The notes under the pieces are model-generated. The model saw only the letters and a list, made by a program, of their open reading frames with translations, was not told where the DNA came from and ran no database searches. From the NCBI GenBank assembly GCA_943354555.1, contig CALRCM010000003.1, positions 1 to 58,789 of the forward strand: DNA of 58,789 nt, read 5' to 3'. The stretch's first letter is position 1; every line of letters begins with the position of its first letter. The position numbers and the translations under genes were made by a program. This stretch comes from Candidatus Peribacteria bacterium. GTDB lineage: Bacteria > Patescibacteriota > Gracilibacteria > Peribacterales > Peribacteraceae. Of the stretch, positions 36,501 to 45,351 are shown one piece after another.

Positions 36501-36871
36501 AAATCCTCCCTGCATTGCTGTCGCTTTCCGAGCGCGGCTTTTGCTTCTTTGCTACGGCACGCACCCATGAATTTCTGGAATCCAGAGGGGTGACATCTGC
36601 CCTCCTCAACAAAGTGAGCGAACCCCGATCCCCCAACATCCGGGAATATCTCGAGATGCGCCGCATTGACCTTGTTATCAATATTCCCACGCATTCTACA
36701 ACCACCGAGCGCACGGACGGCTACTTTATCCGCCGCATGGCGACGGACCACGGCATTCCGCTTATTACCAACGTCCAACTTCTTAAACGCTTCGTTGAAG
36801 CCCTCATGCGCGAAGATCCTGAAAATCTCCCTTTGCTTGCCTGGCCGGATCTGCTGCATAGTGAAAGCTGA
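33560..36871 (+). CDS. carB: Carbamoyl-phosphate synthase large subunit
   Basis: [31 protein letters not shown]...[13 protein letters not shown]...[23 protein letters not shown]; both synthetase halves present. Confidence 0.97.
   Translation: [1103 protein letters not shown]
35257..35320. repeat. Inverted 7-mer element inserted in frame in the carB interdomain region
   Basis: GTTGCGG GTTACGA GTTGCGG GTTACGA ... AGCAACG AGCAACC AGCAACC CGAAACT. Confidence 0.85.
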
Positions 36872-36951
36872 AAGGGTACTGCTTTTACGACCAAACGGTT
36901 GCCTCGGTTAAAAACTCGCGTACAATCCCTCCGTTTTCTCCTTCTTTTTCC

Positions 36952-37554
36952 ATGCTCAACGACGACGATCTTCTCGATGATGAATCCCCTGCCCAGCAGG
37001 ACGAATCCTCTACATCCGATGGTGATGATGATATCCTCAGTGCCGGTGGAGCACCTGGAACGGCTCAGGGTGATGATGATCAGACACTCGTGACAAAGGA
37101 GGGCCTTAAGAAGCTCAAGGAAGAGCTCGACTATCTTAAAACAGTTCGTCGTGTAGAAGTATCTCAGCGCCTCAAGGAAGCAATCTCCTATGGAGATCTG
37201 TCGGAAAACTCCGAATATGAGGAAGCGAAGAACGAGCAGGCTTTTGTGGAAGGACGAGTCCTCGAGTTGGAGCTGAAAATCAAGAACGCCAAAATTATTA
37301 CAGAAAAGAAGCCTGACGCTAAACGCGGCAAGGAGATAGATATCGGCACCACCGTTACGGTCCGCAACCGCACCGATGGAGACGATCCCGAGACCTACAT
37401 CATCGTTGGCTCCACAGAGGCAGATCCTCTCGAGCACAAGATCAGCAACGAGTCTCCGATCGGTCGTGCACTTCTCGGAAAAGAGAAGGGTGATATCGTC
37501 GAAGTACCGACACCTGGGGGAAAGTTCCGCTATGAAGTACTGAAGGTCGCTTAA
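36952..37554 (+). CDS. greA: Transcription elongation factor GreA with acidic N-terminal extension
   Basis: LVTKEGLKKLKEELDYLKTVRRVEVSQRLKEAISYGDLSENSEYEEAKNEQAFVEGRV; first ~45 aa Asp/Glu/Ser-rich. Confidence 0.95.
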   Translation: MLNDDDLLDDESPAQQDESSTSDGDDDILSAGGAPGTAQGDDDQTLVTKEGLKKLKEELDYLKTVRRVEVSQRLKEAISYGDLSENSEYEEAKNEQAFVEGRVLELELKIKNAKIITEKKPDAKRGKEIDIGTTVTVRNRTDGDDPETYIIVGSTEADPLEHKISNESPIGRALLGKEKGDIVEVPTPGGKFRYEVLKVA

Positions 37555-37555
37555 T

Positions 37556-37618
37556 AGAGAACAGAGAAAAGAGAACTGAACCATCTCTTTTCTCTTTTCT
37601 CTATTCTCTATTCTCTTT
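37556..37618. repeat. 63-nt inverted 7-mer element (9 x 7 nt) after greA
   Basis: AGAGAAC AGAGAAA AGAGAAC TGAACCA TCTCTTT TCTCTTT TCTCTAT TCTCTAT TCTCTTT. Confidence 0.85.
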
Positions 37619-37629
37619 ACTCTAATGTC

Positions 37630-38031
37630 ATGAGCACACCGCCTTCCCCTCCTCAGGGAACCTCTGCAGCATTCGTCGTCCCTCCTGAAACCGAGCAGAA
37701 ATTCAGCGAGATTGTGTCGCTCATTCGAGCATCCGAGAGTATGAATGATGAAGAACGACAGTACTGGATAAACATCCTGCCAATCATGACTCCTGAACAG
37801 GTCGATAACCTGCGTAAGATTCTTACAACCGAGCGTGATCAGCTTTCCGCAATCGATCGCAAGTACAGCAAGGAAATCTCATCCCTCGGCCAGGAAGAAG
37901 TTCTGCGTCGTGCAGAAGAGCTGCGGAGGAGCAAGCGCAAAGAGCGCACCGAGCAAGAGCAAGCAAGTGAGGAGGCTGAAGATACAACCGCGGAGGATCT
38001 TCTCAGAAAGATCGAAGTGGAGGGAGCATGA
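37630..38031 (+). CDS. Hypothetical coiled-coil/charged protein
   Basis: 133-aa ORF following greA. Confidence 0.6.
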   Translation: MSTPPSPPQGTSAAFVVPPETEQKFSEIVSLIRASESMNDEERQYWINILPIMTPEQVDNLRKILTTERDQLSAIDRKYSKEISSLGQEEVLRRAEELRRSKRKERTEQEQASEEAEDTTAEDLLRKIEVEGA

Positions 38032-38054
38032 TGTACTTGCCTAAGGGGCAGACC

Positions 38055-39017
38055 TCAGACGCCGCAAAGTCTGGCTACGCAAAGATCAATGAGCGCCTCT
38101 TGCTCCTGCGGAGCATCTGCAGACATTCGTAGTGGGCCTGTCTTCAGATCTATATCCGCCTGCGCACACATCTCTACGAGCGCAAGGAGAGCTGAGCGGT
38201 CCATGCGCCTAGCTATGGGCAAGAGACTACGTACCGTGCCAAACTTTAGCCCACAGCGCTTCATGATCGCTTGTTCTGTTCTTGCACCATCATGAAATGC
38301 TGCTGCTACTTGCGTCAGCTGCGAGACTGCCCATAGCAGGGTAGGCCATAATCCTGCGGCAGATTCTCCACTGGCCAGATAGGTACGTACAAATTGCAGA
38401 GCAGCTGCGGAGTCGCCGCTGGAAAGAATATCGAGTACGTGCCAAACATTCTGCTCGGCAGAGGGAAGAACAAGGGACCTAACATCCGCTACCTCAATCG
38501 TCCGACCGTGAACGTAGATGGACAGTTTCAAAATTTCTGCGTCGAGCATTATCTGATCCTCACCGACGAGTGCATGAAGCAGGCACCGGGCCTGAGGTGT
38601 GATAGAGACCGAAAGCTGCTGACACCGCTGGGCCATCCATGCATCAAGTACTGCACCTGTAAGGGGCATAAAATTCTTCACTTCGGCAATCTCCAATAGT
38701 GCCTTCGTCCCGGATCGCCTTTTGTCCAGATCAGGACAAATGAAAAGCAAGATGACATCACTATGGGTATCCGCTGGCAAACGCATGATCTCCTCACGCT
38801 CAAAATTCGGCATGCCCTCAACAATGACAAGTCGCTTGGGCGCTGTAAACGGAAGAACGCTGACTTCATCAAGCAACCGGGAATAGGAAAGACCCGCCGC
38901 ATCAACTCTGCTAGAGTTTTCAGCACCATATTTCTCGGTAAATGATACAATCCATCTCCTCCGCTCCTCACGGAGAAGATAGGCATTGTCTCCCGTAAAT
39001 AGACAGATGGGTGCCAT
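38055..39017 (-). CDS. holA: DNA polymerase III delta subunit
   Basis: MAPICLFTGDNAYLLREERRRWIVSF...RLVIVEGMPNFER...DVILLFICPDLDKRRSGTKAL...; HolA-like layout. Confidence 0.78.
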   Translation of the reverse strand: MAPICLFTGDNAYLLREERRRWIVSFTEKYGAENSSRVDAAGLSYSRLLDEVSVLPFTAPKRLVIVEGMPNFEREEIMRLPADTHSDVILLFICPDLDKRRSGTKALLEIAEVKNFMPLTGAVLDAWMAQRCQQLSVSITPQARCLLHALVGEDQIMLDAEILKLSIYVHGRTIEVADVRSLVLPSAEQNVWHVLDILSSGDSAAALQFVRTYLASGESAAGLWPTLLWAVSQLTQVAAAFHDGARTEQAIMKRCGLKFGTVRSLLPIARRMDRSALLALVEMCAQADIDLKTGPLRMSADAPQEQEALIDLCVARLCGV

Positions 39018-39192
39018 AGATATCCCGAATAGTATGGCACATGAATGCGCGTAGTATTGATATTGCAATAATGCAAATATAGTATATTTCGTAGTAAATG
39101 CTTTGTGCCGAAATGCTACAGAATACTACTATGAATATATTTCCACTCCTGGCCATGGAGAAGTTCTGCAAAATGCCCTATACTGACGGGAT

Positions 39193-39513
39193 ATGACAAA
39201 GAAGACATCTTCCGCGGCAGTGAACTTCAAGATCCTCATGTTGGGGTCTGCAACGGTAGCGAGTGCTTTTTTCGTCGGTATTCAAACGGCCGGAGATGTC
39301 CAACCCATCTCCCTGATCGAAGCAGGTGGTGCAATCACGGGTGATATAGACAATAGCGGCATGGTCGACGAAAACGATGCCATAGCCATTCTTGAAATGG
39401 TGCAAGGATATCGTGATATCACTCCGGACGCTTTGCACAGAGACCCCAACCACGATGGCATCTTCACCATAGATGATGCCATCCGCATCCTGACTATTAT
39501 CGGGGACCAATAA
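39193..39513 (+). CDS. Membrane/secreted stand-alone dockerin protein
   Basis: N-terminal hydrophobic helix; paired EF-hand-like repeats GDIDNSGMVDENDAIAILEMV and RDPNHDGIFTIDDAIRILTII. Confidence 0.88.
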   Translation: MTKKTSSAAVNFKILMLGSATVASAFFVGIQTAGDVQPISLIEAGGAITGDIDNSGMVDENDAIAILEMVQGYRDITPDALHRDPNHDGIFTIDDAIRILTIIGDQ

Positions 39514-39518
39514 CACCT

Positions 39519-41135
39519 ATGAAATCACACACACAAACTACCATCGCTCTCCTCCTCGCCGGAATCATCCTGATAGGATCCCCGTCACAGGTATATGGGA
39601 TGGGAACGGAAACCAGCATCGTCCTTCGACCCCACTGTCTTATGGGATACACAGAAGATAATAGGATCTTGGATGAAGGAGGAGATGCAGAAGCAATCCA
39701 GTGCCCAAGCTTCTCCATCGAAGATCCTCAGACACTGAGAACACCTGAGCTCCGTGTGGGCGATATACTTGATATCGACATCGTCGTGGAGAACCCGAAC
39801 AAGGCAGAGATTACGCGCATACGTTCCTGGCTCTCCTACGATCCCGCAGTACTGAAGGGAGATGAAGTAACCATCAACGAAGCACTACCCATTGTCACCC
39901 CGGGTGAAGACGGATTTTCGGAAACAGAAGGGTACGTAAAGATCGAAGGATCTGCTGATGGTAGTGGTCCCAAGGATATTCAAGTTCTTGTTGCGCGTGT
40001 GCAGTTCACCGTGCTCAAGCCCATGCCTGCAGGAACAGTCATTACATTCTACGATGTCCAGAAAGATGGCCACACAACGGTCGTAACAGGAATAGGAGAG
40101 GAACAGGAGCACATCATCACCCGTGAACCAGGCGCACTGCACGTGATGCTCGCACAAAGTGAGACAGAGGAAGCACCTGACCCTTCGACTGCTGAGATAC
40201 CAACTGTTGAATCCAATCTCGAACCAGTCGCAGAGGATCCACCAGCCACACCCTCCTCTGCTGCAAGCTCTTCGTCGGAAGCTCCTGAAACGGTACTTCT
40301 CTCTGATGGTGAGGCCTGCATCACTAGTCCACAATGTCGATCCAGCCATTGCAATCAGGGTGTATGTCAGGCTGCAGGAGCTCTCATTCCCGATGGAGGT
40401 GCATGTGGGGAAAACACTCAATGCCATAGCGGACAATGCTTCAATAACACCTGCGTCGGCACTACGACCTCATCGTCATCCCCGCTTTCACCAATCGGCG
40501 GAGCCTGTCTCAGTAGCGCACAATGCCTCAGCGGACTGTGTGCCGATGGCTTCTGTATTCCTTCGCTGGATGCCCAGAGACAGCAGGGCCCATCTTCCGC
40601 CGCTGTCGCTTCTGCTCCAAGTGCTGCATTCGGGCTTCTCCAAGTACAGAATGTGCGAATTACAACAGAGGGAACATCCGTGTACCTCGGATGGGAGGCA
40701 CTGAAATCCTCACAACTCCAAGGATACAATATCTACTACGGAACAACGACAGGAAGATACATTCAGAGAAAAACGGTTAATGGCAATGTGCAGAGCCTTG
40801 CGATCCGGTCGCTCCCTGCAGGGACGACCTATTACTTCTCACTGCGGGCTGTGAGTCTTTCCGACCAAGAAAGTGCCTTTAGTGGAGAAGTCGCCGTGAC
40901 GGTGGGTGACCCGAAGACGGCAACTGCGCCACTGGCTGCAGGGTCGATCCCGAGTGATGACAGTCCCGGAAAAAATCCGGTGCTGGGGAGTGTCACGCAG
41001 GATGGCGGAACGGTTCCTGGTGAGACGGGCATCCCGTCTACACTCGCGCTTCTCGCACTCATCTGCGCAATGATCGGAACAGGATTTGCATCCCGTAGAC
41101 AAATGGTCGCGCTTACCACTGTTGATCAAGCATGA
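39519..41135 (+). CDS. Cohesin-like + three Cys-rich repeats + fibronectin type III protein with C-terminal TM
   Basis: Signal peptide; LRVGDILDIDIVVENPNKAEITRIRSWLSYDPAVLKGDEV (cohesin-like); GGACxxxxQCxSGxCxxxxC x3; Fn3 (VQNVRITTEGTSVYLGWEALKSSQLQGYNIYYG); C-terminal hydrophobic helix. Confidence 0.75.
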   Translation: MKSHTQTTIALLLAGIILIGSPSQVYGMGTETSIVLRPHCLMGYTEDNRILDEGGDAEAIQCPSFSIEDPQTLRTPELRVGDILDIDIVVENPNKAEITRIRSWLSYDPAVLKGDEVTINEALPIVTPGEDGFSETEGYVKIEGSADGSGPKDIQVLVARVQFTVLKPMPAGTVITFYDVQKDGHTTVVTGIGEEQEHIITREPGALHVMLAQSETEEAPDPSTAEIPTVESNLEPVAEDPPATPSSAASSSSEAPETVLLSDGEACITSPQCRSSHCNQGVCQAAGALIPDGGACGENTQCHSGQCFNNTCVGTTTSSSSPLSPIGGACLSSAQCLSGLCADGFCIPSLDAQRQQGPSSAAVASAPSAAFGLLQVQNVRITTEGTSVYLGWEALKSSQLQGYNIYYGTTTGRYIQRKTVNGNVQSLAIRSLPAGTTYYFSLRAVSLSDQESAFSGEVAVTVGDPKTATAPLAAGSIPSDDSPGKNPVLGSVTQDGGTVPGETGIPSTLALLALICAMIGTGFASRRQMVALTTVDQA

Positions 41136-41707
41136 GCACGATCCATCCCCACTGGCATTCAACGGATGACGCACCGGTACCGGTGCGAATCGTAAGCCCA
41201 AAAGCTCCCGATGCGGTGCACATCGGATCTGCACGTGTCTCCCGCAGTCCAGCAGCAATTCTCGGAATCATGCTTGCCGTAGCCATAGGTGCTGTTTCCT
41301 ACGGAACTCTCGATGACACGAAAAAAGAACTCACAGGAGACATTACAGGAAATGAAGTACCCACAAGCGCATTCGATATCCTTGCAAGACAAATCGCTGA
41401 GGAAGCACTGCAAGATTCAATAGCAAATGGTAATTCCGAAGCTGCCCCGTGGGCAGCAATGTCCAATACACAGAGTGTTCCCGAGCGTCCAGCAACGAAT
41501 AATGTTTCGGTACAATCTCCTAGTGCCATCATCCCGACCAATACCAATACCGCTGCACTCGGTGCGGAGTTCGGTAGCATACACAGCGCTGCACCCCGAC
41601 CATTTTCGCAGCCCGAGAGCGGTGCAGGAATGATCCTCGCTACTCTCACCGGAGCCTTTGCCATGCTGCTCGTCATCGCAAGAAACACACTCAAGATACA
41701 AGCGTAA
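41132..41707 (+). CDS. Bitopic membrane protein translationally coupled to the cohesin gene
   Basis: ATGA overlap with upstream stop; two hydrophobic helices flanking an extracytoplasmic-like Ser/Thr/Asn/Pro-rich region. Confidence 0.65.
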   Translation: MSTIHPHWHSTDDAPVPVRIVSPKAPDAVHIGSARVSRSPAAILGIMLAVAIGAVSYGTLDDTKKELTGDITGNEVPTSAFDILARQIAEEALQDSIANGNSEAAPWAAMSNTQSVPERPATNNVSVQSPSAIIPTNTNTAALGAEFGSIHSAAPRPFSQPESGAGMILATLTGAFAMLLVIARNTLKIQA

Positions 41708-41775
41708 CGATACACAGGAAATGTCATTGCCTCTTCGTCTCTAGGATTCTTTTGCTCTGTCGGTAGAATAGGTCC

Positions 41776-42525
41776 ATGGAAAGAACTCCGACATTCCTCA
41801 AGAACTACCGAAAGCACCGCCAATCGGAAATTCACGGTCACGCACTCGGCGATGTTATTCAGGATATCGTTTACGGAGGCAACGACGGCATTGTTACAAC
41901 ATTCGCGGTCGTGGCTGGTACGGTTGGCGCAGATCTCCCGCGCTATATCATCATCATCCTCGGACTTGGTAACCTCCTTGCAGACGGTATTTCCATGGCA
42001 ACAGGTGCGTATCTGAGTCTACGGTCCGAGCGTGACCAGTATCGCCGGATCCGTAAGGAGGAACTGGAGGAAATCAAAAGCCATCCGGAGTTTGAACGGG
42101 AAGAGATCCGTGAGTTTCTCGTAAAAATGGGATTTGCCAAGAAGGATCTCAAGCGAGCAACGGAGATCATCACCAGTGACAAAAGCGTATGGGCCGACAC
42201 GATGATGCATGCGGAGCACGGGCTCACAAAAAAGTCGACCGAGCGTCCACTCCTCCATGCATGGATGACCTTTATCAGCTTCCAAATCTTTGGAGTCATC
42301 CCTCTGCTCCCCTATCTCTTTACACTGACAGGCAGTCAACGATTTCCCGTTGCAATGGCATCGACAGCCTTGGCACTTATTTTGCTTGGACTTACTAAGA
42401 GCTGGGTAACACGGGAGGCGCTTTTCAGAGGACCGCTCGAAATCACCGGTGTAGGTGCAGCCGGAGCTTTTGTAGCCTATCTCATAGGCGTGCTACTAAA
42501 ATCGACAGTAGGAGTGGCTTTGTAA
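41776..42525 (+). CDS. VIT1/CCC1-family iron/manganese transporter
   Basis: [27 protein letters not shown]...[18 protein letters not shown]. Confidence 0.92.
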   Translation: MERTPTFLKNYRKHRQSEIHGHALGDVIQDIVYGGNDGIVTTFAVVAGTVGADLPRYIIIILGLGNLLADGISMATGAYLSLRSERDQYRRIRKEELEEIKSHPEFEREEIREFLVKMGFAKKDLKRATEIITSDKSVWADTMMHAEHGLTKKSTERPLLHAWMTFISFQIFGVIPLLPYLFTLTGSQRFPVAMASTALALILLGLTKSWVTREALFRGPLEITGVGAAGAFVAYLIGVLLKSTVGVAL

Positions 42526-42559
42526 TGAGAGAACGTTCTCCTTCCTCTATGCTCTGTGC

Positions 42560-44509
42560 ATGCATCTGCCCCGTCCTACGAAATGCCAAGGCATCACAGC
42601 AGGGGGAATTCTCTTGGCGTTGATCGTCATTGTGTATGGACGTGTCACCGAATATCCATTCGTCCGATGGGATGATGGAATGCTCATTTATGACAATCCG
42701 GCCATACGATCAATAAATCTCCAAACGCTCAAAACTATCTTCACGACCTATGATCCTGAGCTCTATGTGCCATTTACTTTGCTCAGTTACCAGATCGATT
42801 TTCTCATCGGGGGAATACGCCCGGCAATCTATCACTTTCAGAATATCCTTTGGCATCTCTCTAATGCAGTCCTCCTTACCTGGCTTCTCTTTTGGCTTTT
42901 TGTCGCCCGTAATACGATGGAGAAGTCTCAGGTGTCTATGGGGTGGATTGCTCTTATGCTGGGCTGTCTCTTCGCTGTACACCCGATCAATGTAGAAGCC
43001 GTCGCATGGGCAAGTGCAAGAAAAGATCTGCTTTCCACGTTCTTTGCATTAGCAGCAATGCTCGGCTATCTGCCGTGGATCAGTAGCGGAAAACGCTGGT
43101 GGTACTATGCATCCCTTATCCTTTTCACTGCGGGGCTACTGAGCAAGGTGACGATTATCACACTTCCGCTGATGCTCATGGTAATCGATCTCTGGTGTAA
43201 GCGACCATGGAGCAAGGAAGTATTTCTGGAAAAGATTCCTTTCTTCCTGCTGTCACTTGTCTTCGGCACCATAGCTATCTTTGGAAAATCGTCTCAGCTT
43301 CTGAGCGTTACTTCGTGGGAGACTGTCTTGGTTATCGGAAAAGCAATCATGTTCACCCTAGGTACATGGATGGTACCGCTCCACCTTTCCGTCCTCTATC
43401 CGTACAACGCTGCTATCACTCTAGCATCGCCCGCGTTCGCCCTGCCGATCATCGGCCTCCTTGGACTCTTCGCTCTCCTCAGTATCCTAGCATATAGGAA
43501 GCATACTTTTGCGCCTCTGCTCTGCATAATGCTCTTCCTCCTTCCCCTCCTTCCCAGTCTGCTAAATTTTTCCAAGGGAGGAACGATATATATTTCTTCG
43601 GACCGTTACGCCTATCTCCCCTCTCTAGGGATCCTGCTCGGCATCGGACTTTTTATGGAGAAATTTGTTCGTACGCACGTCAGAGCAGTCCTTGTTCTAG
43701 CAGGAATTTTGATAACTACTGCAACCGGGCTTGCCATACTCCAAACAAAAACGTGGGCGGGAAGTGAGCAACTTTTTTCCCATGTCCTGAAGAACTATCC
43801 AGATGCACACGTCGCTCACAACAACCTCGCAAATTATTTGAGCGAGCGTGCACGTACCGAGGGGAATATTGCTCTGGCCATTACGGAATACGAACATGCA
43901 CTTGCCATCAACAGCGCAATGCCTGAGAGCAAAGAACGAAATAATGCACGCAGCAAGATCCTCAGTAATATGGCGTCGGCGTACCGACAAAGCGGAGACA
44001 TATCATTGGCTCGGACGCAGTACCGCGAGGCTCTGCGATGGAGCCCGGTTAACCCCTATGCTCTAGTGGGTCTGGGAATCCTGGCAGGGCTCGAAGGTGA
44101 TCTCGGTGAATCCGAACGCCTGTACACTACGACACTCACTACGGCACCGCACTTCTCGCCTGCGTACCTGAATCTCGGAAGCCTGTATGCATCCGTAGGT
44201 AAATATCCGGAGGCACTTACTGCCTTCGATGAAGCCATCGACATCGATCCATTTTTGCCGCAGGCACACTACAACCGCGGCGTAATTTTGCAGAAGGTTG
44301 GGAAAGTATCTGAGGCGCGCATAGCCTATCGCAATGCCATCGATCTCGCCCCATCGTTCGTTGTGGCACGAATTAATCTCGGCATTCTGGAGGCAAGGCG
44401 TGGAAAGTACGCAGATGCTGCCGCACAATTCACAGAAGTCCTGCGTATTGATCCTGAGAATGCAAAAGCAAAAGAAGCCTTATGGGAGATACAATTAATG
44501 AACAAATAA
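42560..44509 (+). CDS. TMTC-like polytopic membrane protein with C-terminal TPR repeats
   Basis: FVRWDDGMLIYDNPAIRS...YDPELYVPFTLLSYQIDFLIGG...LFAVHPINVEAVAWASARKDLLS; multiple TPRs. Confidence 0.85.
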   Translation: MHLPRPTKCQGITAGGILLALIVIVYGRVTEYPFVRWDDGMLIYDNPAIRSINLQTLKTIFTTYDPELYVPFTLLSYQIDFLIGGIRPAIYHFQNILWHLSNAVLLTWLLFWLFVARNTMEKSQVSMGWIALMLGCLFAVHPINVEAVAWASARKDLLSTFFALAAMLGYLPWISSGKRWWYYASLILFTAGLLSKVTIITLPLMLMVIDLWCKRPWSKEVFLEKIPFFLLSLVFGTIAIFGKSSQLLSVTSWETVLVIGKAIMFTLGTWMVPLHLSVLYPYNAAITLASPAFALPIIGLLGLFALLSILAYRKHTFAPLLCIMLFLLPLLPSLLNFSKGGTIYISSDRYAYLPSLGILLGIGLFMEKFVRTHVRAVLVLAGILITTATGLAILQTKTWAGSEQLFSHVLKNYPDAHVAHNNLANYLSERARTEGNIALAITEYEHALAINSAMPESKERNNARSKILSNMASAYRQSGDISLARTQYREALRWSPVNPYALVGLGILAGLEGDLGESERLYTTTLTTAPHFSPAYLNLGSLYASVGKYPEALTAFDEAIDIDPFLPQAHYNRGVILQKVGKVSEARIAYRNAIDLAPSFVVARINLGILEARRGKYADAAAQFTEVLRIDPENAKAKEALWEIQLMNK

Positions 44510-44648
44510 TGTATTCATATTACTATGCAAAGCTTCCATTGATTGAGAAATGGTACAGACAGCTGAACATACAAAAATTCGTTTTCAAGAAACTAGCAAC
44601 AGAAGCTGCTTGCGGGCATATCGTTCGAAGGATAATGATACGTGCTAT

Positions 44649-45248
44649 ATGCAAACCTATCGCTCATACGTTGCCGAGCTTCTCGGCACCTTTCTCCTCA
44701 CGCTTGCTGTGAGTGTTTCTATAGTTATGCCTTCGGTGATTCCGACTCCGGCCATCGCCGGTCTTACACTCATGGTTATCGTATACATCCTCGGGCCGAT
44801 CAGCGGTGCGCACGTCAACCCCGCAGTAACCGTCGGTATGTGGTGCATCGGAAAGATCTCCACAGTAGATGCGCTTTGTTACATTCTCTCGCAGATAGGA
44901 GGAGCCAGCCTTGTTGCGCCATTCCTTGCTGTCATTCAGGTGATTGCCCCACAGGGAGGATCTCTTGGAGGACTCAGTGTAGGTATTGGTGAAGCACTGG
45001 GTGCAGGCATTCTTGTACTGGGTGTAAGTGCAGTCGCAAGTGGAAAGGCATCCGGAGGACCCTCCGGGGTAACGATCGGCGGATCGCTCTTTCTCGGAGC
45101 AACAGTGGCCTCGGTGATCAGTAGCGGCATTGTGAACCCTGCAGTTGCTCTAGGCATCGGCGTAGGTGGCCTTGCTAATCTCCTAGCTCCGCTCGTCGGT
45201 GGAGTCGCTGCAGCAGAAACCTACAGATGGATGGCGAAGATGAAATAA
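44649..45248 (+). CDS. MIP/aquaporin family channel
   Basis: AELLGTFLLTLAVS...GAHVNPAVTVGMW...SSGIVNPAVALGIG. Confidence 0.92.
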   Translation: MQTYRSYVAELLGTFLLTLAVSVSIVMPSVIPTPAIAGLTLMVIVYILGPISGAHVNPAVTVGMWCIGKISTVDALCYILSQIGGASLVAPFLAVIQVIAPQGGSLGGLSVGIGEALGAGILVLGVSAVASGKASGGPSGVTIGGSLFLGATVASVISSGIVNPAVALGIGVGGLANLLAPLVGGVAAAETYRWMAKMK

Positions 45249-45259
45249 TTCTTGATACC

Positions 45260-45291
45260 AAACCCCCCTGTTGTTGGACAGGGGGGTTTTT
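45260..45291 (+). terminator. Rho-independent terminator
   Basis: AAACCCCCCTGTtgttggACAGGGGGGTTTTT. Confidence 0.92.
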
Positions 45292-45351
45292 AAAGCTAGT
45301 GCTGCCAAATATATGGCATGAGGAAGGAGGGTGCCGTATAATGCTATTCGT

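Noticed and set aside
41010-41110. Possible LPXTG-like sorting signal (VPGETG + hydrophobic helix) in the cohesin-like protein
   Set aside because: The pentapeptide does not match a known sortase motif; only a C-terminal TM can be supported.
39519-41707. Cellulosome scaffold
   Set aside because: No catalytic glycoside hydrolase or carbohydrate-binding module and only one cohesin-like domain; reported instead as a minimal docking module.
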